Shown piece by piece: positions 26,069 through 35,700 of a DNA stretch of 64,000 nt. Numbering within the stretch: the first letter of the stretch is position 1; each line of letters begins with the position of its first letter. The DNA is taken from assembly GCF_026343125.1 (NCBI RefSeq), contig NZ_JAPEMB010000001.1, positions 7,631,501 to 7,695,500 of the forward strand. The letters are read 5' to 3'. The notes beneath the pieces are model-generated. The model did not search any database. It was not told the DNA's origin and saw only the letters and a program-made list of their open reading frames with translations. The DNA is from Streptomyces sp. NBC_00094 (GTDB lineage: Bacteria; Actinomycetota; Actinomycetes; Streptomycetales; Streptomycetaceae). Position numbers and translations under genes: made by a program.

Positions 26069-26100
26069 GCCCTTCCGGGGAGCGGTGCCACCGGAAGGGC
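26069..26100 (-). terminator. Terminator after the GH12 gene
   Basis: A ten-base perfect stem (gcccttccgg / ccggaagggc) with a 12-base loop, between the GH12 stop (26134) and the LPMO start (25987). Confidence 0.7.
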
Positions 26101-26133
26101 GAGGTCATCCGTGGAGGGCTCGCGCGGATCGGA

Positions 26134-27255
26134 TCACGCGCAGAGGGTGCCGTTGAGGCTGAACCCGGACGGCCGGGCGAACGGGCCGCTGGAGGTGCCC
26201 TGGAAGCCGAACGTCTGGCTGGCCCCGGCCGCGATCCGCCCGTTGTGGGCGAGGCCGGTCGCCGTCACGGCCCCGGAGGCCGGAGTGACGGTGGCGTTCC
26301 AGGCCTGGGTGATCCGCTGCCCGGAGGGCAGCGTGAAGGACAGCGTCCAGGGATCGACGGGGACGGAACCGGTGTTGGCGATGGTGACGTCGGCGGTGAA
26401 GCCGCCGGTCCAGACGTTCGTCGCGTACGTCACCCTGCAGGCCGTCGACGGCTCGGGTTCGCCGGTACCGGGGTCACCGAGGTTCACGGCCGAGGAGAAG
26501 GAGTCCACCGTGAGCCCGGCGCCGTTCTGCCACGGCTCGAAGCCCGCCTGGACACTGGTCAGGTACCAGTCGTTCCCGGCCATGCCGCGGGAGACGGTCT
26601 CCCTGACGAAGTCCATGACGTCGAAGCTCCAGCCGGTGATGGCCGACGGGGCGACGAAGGAGATGACGTCGTTGGAGCCGTTGCCGCCCGTCCACACCTG
26701 CCAGGCGCGCCCGGCCACGGTGGCGGTGCCGACCGGTGAGCCGATCGGCTGGATCGGACCGGCCTTGTGGAACCAGATCATGATCTCGGTCCGGTTCACC
26801 CCGTCGGTCCTGGGCGTGGGGTCCAGCCAGATGTCGTACGAGGCGTTGTACACGGCGTCGCCGACGTAGCCGTACGAGATGCCGGTGGGGGCACTGGCGA
26901 TGCCGCTGACCTTCGCGGGGAGGACGGTCCCGGGCGAACAGTTGGTGTAGTGGCAGCCGTTGAAGACCGAGGGGTACGACTTCGGGGCGCCGTCGGTGGG
27001 CACGGCGCCGTCGGCTCGCGTCACCTGGAAGCCGGTGGCGGTGGCGGTGACGCACTGGGTGGCTCCCGTGCCCCAGCGGTTGTTCTGGACCACGTAGCGG
27101 CCCTGGATGGTGGTCGAGCCGTACTGGTCGCAGATCGGGGTGGCGGCCAGGGCCGCCGGCGCGGCGGTCAGGAGAGCCGCGACGGCGGCGAGAGCGAGGA
27201 GCAGCGCGCCGAGCATGCCGCGCGCGGCTCCGGGGCGATGCGATGACGCTTGCAT
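26134..27255 (-). CDS. Secreted GH12 endoglucanase/xyloglucanase with CBM2
   Basis: A 373-residue retaining beta-glucanase that hydrolyses beta-1,4-glucan or xyloglucan outside the cell. The signal peptide is residues 1-38 (AAPAALA). The GH12 domain spans about 40-260 and contains the nucleophile Glu157 in NRTEIMIWFHK and the acid/base Glu240 in QAGFEPWQNG. A short GTGEPEPS linker precedes the CBM2 (273-373). ATG 27255 has GAGAGG upstream; the frame continues far upstream only as antisense of the GH9 gene. A promoter (27354-27382) and a CebR-type operator (27325-27338) lie in front, implying induction by cello-oligosaccharides. Confidence 0.95.
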   Translation of the reverse strand: MQASSHRPGAARGMLGALLLALAAVAALLTAAPAALAATPICDQYGSTTIQGRYVVQNNRWGTGATQCVTATATGFQVTRADGAVPTDGAPKSYPSVFNGCHYTNCSPGTVLPAKVSGIASAPTGISYGYVGDAVYNASYDIWLDPTPRTDGVNRTEIMIWFHKAGPIQPIGSPVGTATVAGRAWQVWTGGNGSNDVISFVAPSAITGWSFDVMDFVRETVSRGMAGNDWYLTSVQAGFEPWQNGAGLTVDSFSSAVNLGDPGTGEPEPSTACRVTYATNVWTGGFTADVTIANTGSVPVDPWTLSFTLPSGQRITQAWNATVTPASGAVTATGLAHNGRIAAGASQTFGFQGTSSGPFARPSGFSLNGTLCA

Positions 27256-27324
27256 GCGGGGGCCTCTCTGGGAGGGGGACCGATGGGGGTACGGGGAACG
27301 GGGGCGGCTCCGACCGTCCATGTT

Positions 27325-27338
27325 TGGGAGCGCTCCCA
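27325..27338. promoter_or_regulatory. CebR-type operator 1 (GH12 side)
   Basis: The exact 14-base palindrome tgggagcgctccca, the known CebR (LacI-family) box of streptomycetes. CebR represses cellulase genes and is released by cellobiose. It lies just downstream of the -10 box of the predicted GH12 promoter on the minus strand, where a bound repressor would block transcription. Confidence 0.93.
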
Positions 27339-27353
27339 CGACGGTTTCGGGGC

Positions 27354-27382
27354 ACTGTAGGAGCTTGCGGTGCCCCTGACAA
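27354..27382 (-). promoter_or_regulatory. Predicted GH12 promoter
   Basis: On the minus strand, TTGTCA (27377-27382) and TACAGT (27354-27359) are 17 bases apart, a good vegetative-type promoter, followed by the CebR box. Confidence 0.6.
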
Positions 27383-27481
27383 CCCATCGGGCGAAGGTCT
27401 CGCCGGGGTTCGTCCGGATCGGTGCGCGGTCCGTGCGACCGGCTCGTCGACCGCGTCCAGGATCGCTTCTTGTCCGGGCCG

Positions 27482-27511
27482 TTGACGTTCCCGCACTCCG
27501 GCCGCGACGAT
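27482..27511 (+). promoter_or_regulatory. Predicted GH9 promoter
   Basis: TTGACG (27482-27487) and GACGAT (27506-27511) are 18 bases apart, with CebR operator 2 beginning 15 bases after the -10 box. The -10 box is weak; the promoter choice is supported mainly by the operator position. Confidence 0.45.
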
Positions 27512-27525
27512 GTCCATCGCCCGAA

Positions 27526-27539
27526 TGGGAGCGCTCCCA
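27526..27539. promoter_or_regulatory. CebR-type operator 2 (GH9 side)
   Basis: A second exact copy of tgggagcgctccca, 38 bases before the GH9 start. With operator 1 it gives each divergent cellulase gene its own site. No cebR gene is in the window, so control is in trans. Confidence 0.93.
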
Positions 27540-27576
27540 TCCGCAGCGCTCCGCACCCCCTACGAGGAGCCCAGAC

Positions 27577-29817
27577 GTGAACAGACGCAGAACCGCCCTG
27601 CTGTCCCTGACGGCCCTGCTGGCGACGGGTCTCACCGCGGTGCCGGCCGGCTCTGCGGGGGCGGAGGAGGTCGAACAGATCCGGAACGGCACCTTCGACA
27701 CCGCCGCCGACGCGTGGTGGACGAGCGGCGTCACCGTCGGGCTGTCCGACGGCAGGCTCTGCGCCGCCGTGCCGGGTGGCACGGCGAACCGCTGGGACGC
27801 CGGCGTCGGCCAGAACGACATCACCCTCGTCAAGGGGGAGTCGTACCGGTTCAGCTTCAGCGCGACGGGCGCCCCCGAGGGCAACTCCGTCCGCGCCGTC
27901 GTGGGCCTGCAGGTGTCGCCGTACGACGCGTACCACGAGGTCACCCCGCAGCTGAGCGTCTCCGGCAACACGTACACCTACACCTTCGCCTCCCCGGTGG
28001 ACACCACCCAGGGCCAGGTCGCCTTCCAGCTCGGCGGCGGCACCGACCCCTGGGAGTTCTGCGTCGACGACGTGTCCCTGCTGGGCGGGGTGCCGCCGGA
28101 GCGGTACGAGCCCGACACCGGTCCCCGGGTCCGGGTCAACCAGGTCGCCTACCTGCCCCGCGGGCCGAAGAACGCCACCCTCGTCACCGACGCGACCGAG
28201 CGGCTGCCCTGGAGGCTCGAGAGCGCCTCCGGCGCCGTCGTCGCGCGCGGCTGGACGCTGCCGCGCGGCGTGGACCCCTCCTCCGGGCAGAACGTCCACT
28301 CGATCGACTTCGGCGAGCACCGCACGGCCGGAGCGGGCCTCACCCTGGTCGCCGACGGCGAGACCAGTCGCCCCTTCGACATCGGCACCGCCGCCTACGA
28401 GAAGCTGCGTCTGGACGCCGCGAAGTTCTACTACACCCAGCGCAGCGGGGTCGCCATCCGCGACGACCTGCGGCCCGGTTACGGCCGCGAGGCCGGCCAC
28501 GTCGACGTCGCCCCCAACCAGGGGGACGGGAACGTGTCCTGTCAGCCCGGAGTGTGCGACTACACGCTCGACGTCACCGGCGGCTGGTACGACGCCGGGG
28601 ACCACGGCAAGTACGTCGTGAACGGCGGCATCTCCGTATGGCAGCTGCTCGGCACCTACGAGCGCGCCCGGCACGCCCGCACGGGGCAGGCCGAGAAGCT
28701 GGGCGACGGCACGCTGGACATCCCCGAGAGCGGCAACAAGGTCCCCGACATCCTCGACGAGGCCCGCTGGGAACTGGAGTTCCTGCTCAAGATGCAGGTC
28801 CCGGACGGCAAGCCGCTCGCCGGCATGGTCCACCACAAGATCCACGACGAGCAGTGGACCGGGCTGCCGCTGATGCCCTCCGCCGACGCGCAGAAGCGCG
28901 AACTGCACCCGCCGACCACCGCGGCCACCCTGAACCTCGCGGCGACCGCCGCCCAGGCGGCGCGTCTGTACAAGCCGTACGACCCCCGGTTCGCCGCCAC
29001 CGCGCTCGCGGCGGCCCGCAAGGCCTGGGCCTCGGCCCTCGCCCACCCCGACGTGCTCGCCTCCGAGAGCGACGGCGTCGGCGGAGGCACCTACGCCGAC
29101 CGTGACGTCACCGACGAGTTCTACTGGGCGGCCACCGAGCTCTACCTGACCACGGGCGGCAGGGAGTTCCAGGACCACATCCTGAACTCTCCGCTCCACA
29201 GCGCCGACGTCTTCGGGCCGATCAGCTTCGACTGGGCGCGCACGGCCGTCCCCGCCCGGCTCGACCTGGCCACCGTCCCGAACCGGCTGCCCGGCCGCGA
29301 CAAGGTCCGCCGGTCCGTCCGGCAGGGAGCCGACGGCTACCTGGCCACGCTGAAGGCGCACCCCTACGGCATGCCGTACGCCCCTGAGGGCCAGCGCTAC
29401 GACTGGGGCTCCACCCACCAGATCCTCAACAACGCCGTCGTCCTGGCCACCGCCTACGACATCACCGGCGGCGCGAAGTACCGCGACGGGGCCGTGCAGA
29501 GCATGGACTACGTCCTGGGCCGCAACGCCCTGAACATCTCCTACGTCACGGGCTTCGGCGAGGTCAGCGCGCAGAACCAGCACAGTCGTTGGTACGCCCG
29601 CCAGCTCGACCCGAAGCTGCCCCACCCGCCTGTCGGCTCACTGTCCGGCGGCCCGAACTCCGGCATCCAGGACCCGCTCGCGCAGAGCAGACTCCAGGGA
29701 TGCACCGGTCAGTTCTGCTATGTCGACGACATCCAGTCGTGGTCGACCAACGAGCTCACCATCAACTGGAACTCCGCCCTGACCTGGATGGCCGCCTTCG
29801 TGGCCGACCAGAGCTGA
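27577..29817 (+). CDS. Secreted GH9 cellulase with CBM4/9 and CelD_N domains
   Basis: A 746-residue inverting cellulase. A signal peptide (about 1-29) is followed by a CBM4/9-type module (about 32-175, starting EQIRNGTFDTAADAWW). The Ig-like CelD_N domain comes next (about 190-275, with RVNQVAYLPRGPKNATLV). The GH9 domain runs from about 290 to the end. The catalytic base region is GGWYDAGDHGKYV (near 336), then GKPLAGMVHHK, and the C-terminal SWSTNELTINWNSAL carries the acid Glu (near 726). This is the E4/CelD-like theme B architecture. GTG 27577 follows gaggag. It is paired divergently with GH12 under CebR boxes. Confidence 0.95.
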   Translation: MNRRRTALLSLTALLATGLTAVPAGSAGAEEVEQIRNGTFDTAADAWWTSGVTVGLSDGRLCAAVPGGTANRWDAGVGQNDITLVKGESYRFSFSATGAPEGNSVRAVVGLQVSPYDAYHEVTPQLSVSGNTYTYTFASPVDTTQGQVAFQLGGGTDPWEFCVDDVSLLGGVPPERYEPDTGPRVRVNQVAYLPRGPKNATLVTDATERLPWRLESASGAVVARGWTLPRGVDPSSGQNVHSIDFGEHRTAGAGLTLVADGETSRPFDIGTAAYEKLRLDAAKFYYTQRSGVAIRDDLRPGYGREAGHVDVAPNQGDGNVSCQPGVCDYTLDVTGGWYDAGDHGKYVVNGGISVWQLLGTYERARHARTGQAEKLGDGTLDIPESGNKVPDILDEARWELEFLLKMQVPDGKPLAGMVHHKIHDEQWTGLPLMPSADAQKRELHPPTTAATLNLAATAAQAARLYKPYDPRFAATALAAARKAWASALAHPDVLASESDGVGGGTYADRDVTDEFYWAATELYLTTGGREFQDHILNSPLHSADVFGPISFDWARTAVPARLDLATVPNRLPGRDKVRRSVRQGADGYLATLKAHPYGMPYAPEGQRYDWGSTHQILNNAVVLATAYDITGGAKYRDGAVQSMDYVLGRNALNISYVTGFGEVSAQNQHSRWYARQLDPKLPHPPVGSLSGGPNSGIQDPLAQSRLQGCTGQFCYVDDIQSWSTNELTINWNSALTWMAAFVADQS

Positions 29818-30333
29818 TCCGACCGGGCCCGGTCCGGTTCCTCGGCGGAGGCCGGGGCGAGCGAGAGGCGCCTGACGGGGACGAGCCCGGCTCAGGCGCC
29901 TCTACCGGCCTTTCTCCCCGGGGAGTTGGAAACCCGCGCAGCCCGCACGGAGGTTCGCCCCCCCCGTATCGAAACTCGTTGACCGCTCCACATTGGATCG
30001 CCTTCATCATTGAACGGTGTGCAAGATCGGCACCCCAACTTGCGGGCAGGATTCAGGAGTGCTGGTCTGGAAGAGGTAGGGGGCGCATGGTTCGCGTGCA
30101 GGCCCGAGTATGTAGTGCGCGGCGGATCGAGACGTCGTCGAGGCCATGAGGGACTCCGATGTCGTCCGGCTACACGGGCCTGCCGGTCGAAGCGACCGCC
30201 CGCGCTGCCGTCCGGGCGGATGCTCTTCGGGATCTCGACCGCACCGGTGAGGGAGCCCATCGGCAAGACACGCTGCACGCGTCGTGTGACCACGGGATTG
30301 CCCCGCGCCGCCACCCGCCACCGGAGGTTCACG
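29818..30333. other. 516-base intergenic region
   Basis: It starts with the GH9 terminator (29864-29903). After that I find no convincing gene: the frames have no ribosome sites and read as shadow protein. It must hold the promoter of the small secreted protein. A TTGACC near 29980 is present but without a matching -10 box. The region is noticeably less GC-skewed than its surroundings around 29960-30060, like the following gene. Confidence 0.5.
29864..29903 (+). terminator. Terminator of the GH9 gene
   Basis: A perfect 12-base stem (agaggcgcctga / tcaggcgcctct) around a 16-base loop, 46 bases after the GH9 stop. Confidence 0.82.
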
Positions 30334-30789
30334 ATGACACACGCCTCTTCGGTCCGCCGTCCGCTCCGCCAGATGATGGCCTTGCTCCTGACGGCCGCCT
30401 TGACGCTCTCCCTCTCGGTCCTGCTGTCGCTCAGCTCGGCGAAACAGGCATCCGCCCTGTGTGTCGCAAGTGGGTTCTCAGGAACATGGCGTTCATCCGA
30501 TGACAGGCTGAGCCGCATCGACGTATGGCATGGCGAAGACTGCCGCCTCTACGCCAGAGCCTGGTCCACCTGCGAGCACGATGCGACGCGTGACTGCAGG
30601 TGGGGAAACAAGGAGCTACAAGCCACCGAGTCGAGGAACTTCCGGTTCTTCTCCTACAACTGGAGCAACGCGAACGAGGTGCTCCAGCTGAGGCTGAAGG
30701 ACAAGACTCATATGTCGGTGTGGGACCACACCGACTACAACTCCGGCAAGAAGGTCAGCTTCACCGTGTTGATGGTCAAGAGCCGCTGA
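30334..30789 (+). CDS. Small secreted protein of unknown function
   Basis: A 151-residue protein with a long signal peptide (1-45: RRPLRQMMALLLTAALTLSLS, then a probable cleavage before LCVASGF). The mature part has five Cys. The segment SGTWRSSDDRLSRIDVWHGEDCRLYARAWSTC followed by DCRWGNKELQA recalls a loosely defined family of extracellular beta-rich proteins with a W-x-N/S-D ... C-WG pattern; I cannot name a function. GGAGG lies seven bases before the ATG at 30334. Third codon positions are often A or T, unlike the neighbours, which suggests recent acquisition. It is monocistronic by layout. Confidence 0.75.
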   Translation: MTHASSVRRPLRQMMALLLTAALTLSLSVLLSLSSAKQASALCVASGFSGTWRSSDDRLSRIDVWHGEDCRLYARAWSTCEHDATRDCRWGNKELQATESRNFRFFSYNWSNANEVLQLRLKDKTHMSVWDHTDYNSGKKVSFTVLMVKSR

Positions 30790-30868
30790 GTGCGCGTCGG
30801 CCCGATGCCCGGGTTGCACCGGGCTGCAGGCCTACCGCGGCGGGACGCACGGGCTCCGCGGTACGTGA

Positions 30869-31480
30869 TCAATCGATCGGTGCGTGCTGTCCGCCGATGG
30901 TGGGGGGCTCGGGTTCCCACGGCTGGAACCACGGGTCGGGCCACGCCTCGGCCGCGGCGAGCAACGGGTAGTGAGTCGCGCCGTCGATGCTCTCGCGGAT
31001 GACGTCGGCGTGACCTCCGTGCCGTGCCGTCTCCTCGATCAAGTGCAGGAGGACCCATCGGACCGACCATTCCTCGACCTCGGCGGGAAACCAGGGAAGC
31101 CCCCGCGGCACCGGAACGGCCTGCCCGAGGTCGGGAATTCCGGCGATCACCGCGTCGGTCCGTTCGGCCGCCTCCGCATACGCGACCAGGGCCTCCGCCA
31201 GGCTCTCGTCCGGAGCGAGCCGGAATTCGTCGGCGTCCGACTCGTCCGCCTTCCGCTGCGGCCCGCGCTGCTGATGAAGGATGAGGTCGGTCCAGAAGGT
31301 CTCGCACCGTGCGGCGTGCTTGACGAGTCCGCCGATGCTCAACTCGCCGGCGGAGGCCGCCGTACGGGCCTGCTCCTCGGTCAGACCGTGGGCGGTGACG
31401 CGCAGCGCGCGCCGCTGGTGGGCAAGGTAGGCGGTCAGTGCCGTGCGCTCATCGGCGACGGGCGGGGCGAATCCCGGCAT
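30869..31480 (-). CDS. DinB family protein
   Basis: A 203-residue protein of the DinB/DUF664 four-helix-bundle superfamily, whose better-known members are metal-dependent thiol transferases acting with bacillithiol or mycothiol. The metal-binding His pattern is visible: GGLVKHAARCETFW in helix 2 and WVLLHLIEETARHGGHADVIRE in the later helix, the second giving the typical H-x3-H arrangement. ATG 31480 is taken; the frame upstream is not coding-like. A palindrome (31505-31519) and a TAGAGT box (31528-31533) lie in its leader. The substrate is unknown. Confidence 0.9.
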   Translation of the reverse strand: MPGFAPPVADERTALTAYLAHQRRALRVTAHGLTEEQARTAASAGELSIGGLVKHAARCETFWTDLILHQQRGPQRKADESDADEFRLAPDESLAEALVAYAEAAERTDAVIAGIPDLGQAVPVPRGLPWFPAEVEEWSVRWVLLHLIEETARHGGHADVIRESIDGATHYPLLAAAEAWPDPWFQPWEPEPPTIGGQHAPID

Positions 31481-31504
31481 GGCTGGACCTCTCGACGTTG
31501 CAAG

Positions 31505-31519
31505 AACTTGCAGCAAGTT
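31505..31519. promoter_or_regulatory. Palindrome AACTTGC-A-GCAAGTT upstream of the DinB gene
   Basis: A perfect 7+1+7 palindrome, preceded by a further TTGCAAG at 31499-31505, 25 bases before the DinB start. The TTGCA/CAAG pattern resembles binding sites of MalR-type LacI regulators in streptomycetes, but there is no sugar gene here. It lies just after a possible -10 box on the minus strand, a repressor position. Confidence 0.5.
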
Positions 31520-31718
31520 TCGGCGGGACTCTACTGCCAGGTCCTGGCCGACGTACACCGGTTTGACCGATCCGCCGCGAACCCTGGCGCGGCGGTCCTG
31601 TTCGGCGGCCCCTGTGGCCACCGTCCTCCGGATCTCCGGACAGACCGAGGCGATCTCCGGCACCGAGGAGGGGCTCCCGCGCTGGACATGGCACGGAGGC
31701 CATGCCGCAGGGCTGGTC

Positions 31719-32435
31719 TCAGAGTCCTGCGAGGAGACGCCCGGTGTAGCCCAGCATGACGGTCCAGAACAGGCCGGTGTACCCGCGTTCCCCGATCTTG
31801 TTGTTGAACCGCCTGCCCAGGAACGTCGCGAGCAGCATGAGGGGCACGCACGCCAGGGCGACCAGGTAGTCCCCGCCGGTGAGGAGGGCCGCGTCCGTCC
31901 AGACCGCGGTCTTGGTCACGTCCCCGACGAGTGAGACGAGCGACAGGGCGCCCACGAGGTGCATGCGGTCCAGGTCCAGCCCACGGACGGCGAGCCCCTT
32001 CAAGGGCCCTGACGTACCGCTGAAACCGGAGGTCGCGCCGGACGCGAACGCCAGCAGCGGGGATCCGATCCGCCGGAAGCGGGTGAGGTCGAGGGATTCG
32101 ACCAGGAACGCCAGCGCGAAGCCGACGATGACCGCGATCGTCACCCACTGCTCGGGTGCCGAGACGAACAACTTGGCACCCAGGAAAGTTCCGACCATGA
32201 CGAGCGCGATCACCGGAAGCGCCTTCCGGTAGGGCAGGCTGCTCCGGTACGCGAAGACCTTCACCAGGTTGTTGGCGGCCAGAAGCAGCGCCGCCAGGGC
32301 CACGCCGGACTTCGTACCGAGCGCGAGGGCCAGCGTCGGCACGAGGATGAGACTGCCTCCGAACCCGGCGGAGGCGGACAGCGCGAACGCGGCGAAGACC
32401 GCCACGAACACGACCGGAAACAGATACGGCTCCAT
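31719..32435 (-). CDS. TSUP family transporter (TauE/SafE, sulfite/organosulfonate exporter type)
   Basis: A 238-residue protein with about eight hydrophobic helices and the TSUP layout of two repeated halves. The first half opens ALSASAGFGGSLILVPTLALALG. The second contains FASGATSGFSGTSGPLKGLAV, the second copy of the G-GG substrate loop. FLGRRFNNKIGERGY near the C terminus is a family hallmark. Members move sulfite, sulfoacetate, taurine or other small anions. ATG 32435 is preferred because the upstream frame is polar shadow. It stands between the DinB gene and the NRPS group, all on the minus strand. Confidence 0.9.
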   Translation of the reverse strand: MEPYLFPVVFVAVFAAFALSASAGFGGSLILVPTLALALGTKSGVALAALLLAANNLVKVFAYRSSLPYRKALPVIALVMVGTFLGAKLFVSAPEQWVTIAVIVGFALAFLVESLDLTRFRRIGSPLLAFASGATSGFSGTSGPLKGLAVRGLDLDRMHLVGALSLVSLVGDVTKTAVWTDAALLTGGDYLVALACVPLMLLATFLGRRFNNKIGERGYTGLFWTVMLGYTGRLLAGL

Positions 32436-32764
32436 CGGCCCTCCTCGGTCGGTCGGCCCCACTCCATCGCCGCCCGCACCCCCGTCGTCACCGTCTGCGA
32501 CCCCGAGCGGTGCGACCCTCTTCCTCCACGATGGAACGGTCCGCGTCGCCGCGCCACAGGGGCGGGCGGCCAACGCGCTGCCCGCCCCCAACTCGGCTGC
32601 TCCCACTGGTCAGCCGCCCACTTCCCCCGGTCGCCCACGGCGCGGGGCGGCATCGCACGGCTGATCGGCCCCGGGGCGCCTGGAACGCCACGGAATCCCG
32701 ATGGTCCGCCGGACACCCCCTAGGTGGCGGCCCCGCCTGAGCAGCGCCTGGAGTCGGCAGCGGG
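32436..32764. other. 329-base gap between the NRPS group and the TSUP gene
   Basis: No credible gene, RNA or strong hairpin is visible on either strand. The short open frames are Arg/Pro-rich and lack ribosome sites. It contains the 3' boundary of the NRPS operon and presumably the TSUP promoter. Confidence 0.6.
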
Positions 32765-35700
32765 TCACCCGCAGGCGGTGGCCAGGGCGGCGGTGAACTC
32801 CTCGGCCAGTTCGGTGATCACGGGGAGGTCGAAGGCCAGTGCGTTGTACTGCAGCCAGCACCGCAGGCCGCCGTCCGGCTGCTCGACGACGGTCAGCTCG
32901 GGCACGCTCCGGTCGCCGCCCGGCAGCGGCCAGGGCACGGTGTTCCCCCGCGGCAGCTCCCAGGGCTCGCAGGCCAGGCCGGGCAGGTGCGCGGGCGCGG
33001 CCCACGCCTCGTAGCGGAGCCAGGCCGCGAACGGCACGGACGGACTGAACTCGGCGAACGGGTACAGCTGGTGGTCCAGTGCCTCGCTGTAGACCACCCG
33101 CAGCCGGTCCACCAGCTCGGCGAAACCGGGTCCTCCGCTCGTGTCGACCCGGAGCAACAGCGACTGGACGAGGCAGCCCACCGTCCGCTCGGCGTCCGGG
33201 CGAGGGCGGCCGGGCACCGGGGTCATCACCACCAGGTCGGGATGGCCGCTGCGGCTCGCCAGCAATCCGGTCCAGGCCGCGGTGACGGCCAGGAACGGGG
33301 TGGCGCCCAGCTCGGCCGCCCGGGCCCGCAGGGCATGGGCCAACGGCGCGGACACCTCGAACTCATGGGCCGTCGTGAGCACTTCGTCCACCGCGCGGAG
33401 GCCGGCGAACGGCTCGACGGCCTCCGGCGCTCCGGCCAGAGCGGTTTCGAAGTGGGCCCGGGAGGCCGGCCAGTGCGCGTTCGCCCAGTCCACCAACTCC
33501 TGGTAGCCCGGGCCCGAGCGGGCGGGCGGCGCCGACCGGCCCCGCCGCAGCGCGGAGTAGAAGACGCCGAGGTCGGTCAGGAGCACACCGACCGACCAAC
33601 CGTCGGACACCATGTGGTGCGTCGCGACCAGCACCACGTGGTCGGTCTCCGATCGGCTGACCACCAGGAGACGCGTCATCGGGTCGCGGGCCAGGTCGGA
33701 GTGACGGTCGCGTTCGGCCAGCAGCAGGGCGTCCACCTCCGCGTCCGTGGCCCCCGGGGCCCGGGTCAGCGTGATCCGCACCCGGGGCTCCTCGTCAAGC
33801 ACCGCCCGCACGACCCCGTCCCCCACCGCCTCGAACCGGGTTCGCAGCGCCGGATGGCGCCGGACCACCTCGGTGAGTGCCCGGCCCAGGGTCTCCGGTT
33901 CGAGCCGGTCGGCGACCCGGAACAGCGCCGTCACCACGCCGGCGTCCCGCCCGGGGGCATCGGCCATCCAGCGGAAGAAGTTCTCCTGCTGCGAGGTGAG
34001 CGCGACGACGTGCGGCTGCGCACGGAGCGCGGCCAGGTAGGGCGTCACGGTCTCCGTCCCGGCCGACGCCCCGTCAGCAGAGGCCAGCCGCCGGTCGGGG
34101 TGGTCCACCCAGGCCGCCTGGGCCCGCAGCGAGGGCCGCTCGAAGATCACGGCGGTGCCCGCCCGGATCCCGAACTCACCGCTGATGCCGGTGGCGAGCT
34201 GGACCGCCCGGAACGAGTCGCCGCCGAGCGCGAAGAACTCGGCGGCCACGTCGGTGACCGGTCGGCCGAGCAGGCGCCGCCACAGTCCGGCCAGCCGCAG
34301 CTCCGTCGGGGTGGCCGGAGCGACCGCGGGACCGGTGGACTCGGCGGCCACGTCGAACAGCGGGCGGAGCCGGTGCTTGACCACCTTGCCGCTCGGGTTC
34401 CTGGGCAGGTCGCCCGCGAGCAGGATCCGGACCGGCAGCTCGGGCCGGCTCAACCGGGCGCTCAGGAAAAGCCGCAGCTCGTCCAGGTCCAGACCGCCGG
34501 GCCCGGCCACCACGACCGCCACCGGGACGGCACCCATCACGGGGTGCGGCAGGCCGAGCGCGGCGGCGTCGGCGACCGCGGGGTGCTCGTGCAGCGCCTC
34601 CTCGATCCGCAGCGTGGAGACCTTCAGCGCACCGCTCTTGATGACGTCCGTCTCCCGGTCGACCAGGTACAGGTAACCGTCCGGGTCGAGGCGTCCGACA
34701 TCGCCCATCCGTACCCAGCCGTCCCGGAACACCTGGGCGCTCTGCCCGGCGGCGCCCAGGTAGCCACGTGGCGGTCCGGGCTGGCGCAGCCAGACCTCGC
34801 CGACCTGTCCTGCGGGCAGCGGCAGCCCGTCCGCGTCGAGGATCCGGAGGTCGCGGGGGTCCGCCGGGCGGCCCAGCGAGCCGGGGCGGCGGGTGTCGAC
34901 CACGGTCGAGATCTGCGCGGGCGAGGCCTCGGCGGAGGTGTAGGTGTTGACCAGCGTCGCGTCCGGCAGTGCCGCGGCCAGCGCGGCCGCCACCGGCACG
35001 GGCAGCGCGGCGGCGGAGGAGTTGACGAGGCGCAGACTCCCGAGGTCGTACCGCCCGGCGGTGCCCGCGTTGACCAGCTCGATCACCATCGAGGGCACCA
35101 GGAAGGCGGTGCCGACCCCGAACTTCTCGACCGCGATGCCGAACCGGTCCGCGTCGAAGCGCGGCAGGCTGAGGGTGGTGGGCGCGGCGGTCAGCGCGTT
35201 GAGCAGCATCACCTGACCTGCGTTGGTCCCGATCGGGAAGGCGTGCAGGGCGTGCCGCGAGTGGGCGTAGGCGCGGCGGCGGGGGTGCGCGGTCAGGCCG
35301 GCGGTCAGGTTTCCGTGCGCGGCGACCACGCCCTTCGGCGCGCCGGTGGTGCCGGAGGTGCCGATCACCTGGGCCGGGTCGGCCGGGCCGACCCGGTGGG
35401 GAGGCTCGGCCGGCGGCTCGGGGTGCGCCGCCAGCAGGGCGTCCAGACGCAGCTCCACCAGTCCCGGTACGGCGGGCAGCCCACCGTCCGTCAGGACCGT
35501 GCCGGCTTCGGCCAGTGCGGCCAGGGCGGCGGCATCGCTCTCGGAGAGGTCCTCACGGACCGGGACGGGCACCGCGCCCGCGTACTGGACGGCGAGGAAG
35601 CCGACGGCGTACCGCTCCCAGCGCGTGTTGGAGAACCGCAGCACCACCCTGTCGCGCGGTACGACCCCGGCGGCGGCGATCCCGACGGCAGCGCGCAGCG

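Noticed and set aside
27256..29625. Continuation of the GH12 reading frame far upstream on the minus strand, giving an apparent 1163-residue protein
   Set aside because: The signal peptide and ribosome site fix the start at 27255. The rest is antisense to the GH9 cellulase.
30007..30342. Minus-strand frame of 111 codons opposite the secreted-protein leader
   Set aside because: No ribosome site, atypical composition and no recognisable domain. It overlaps the start of the supported plus-strand gene.
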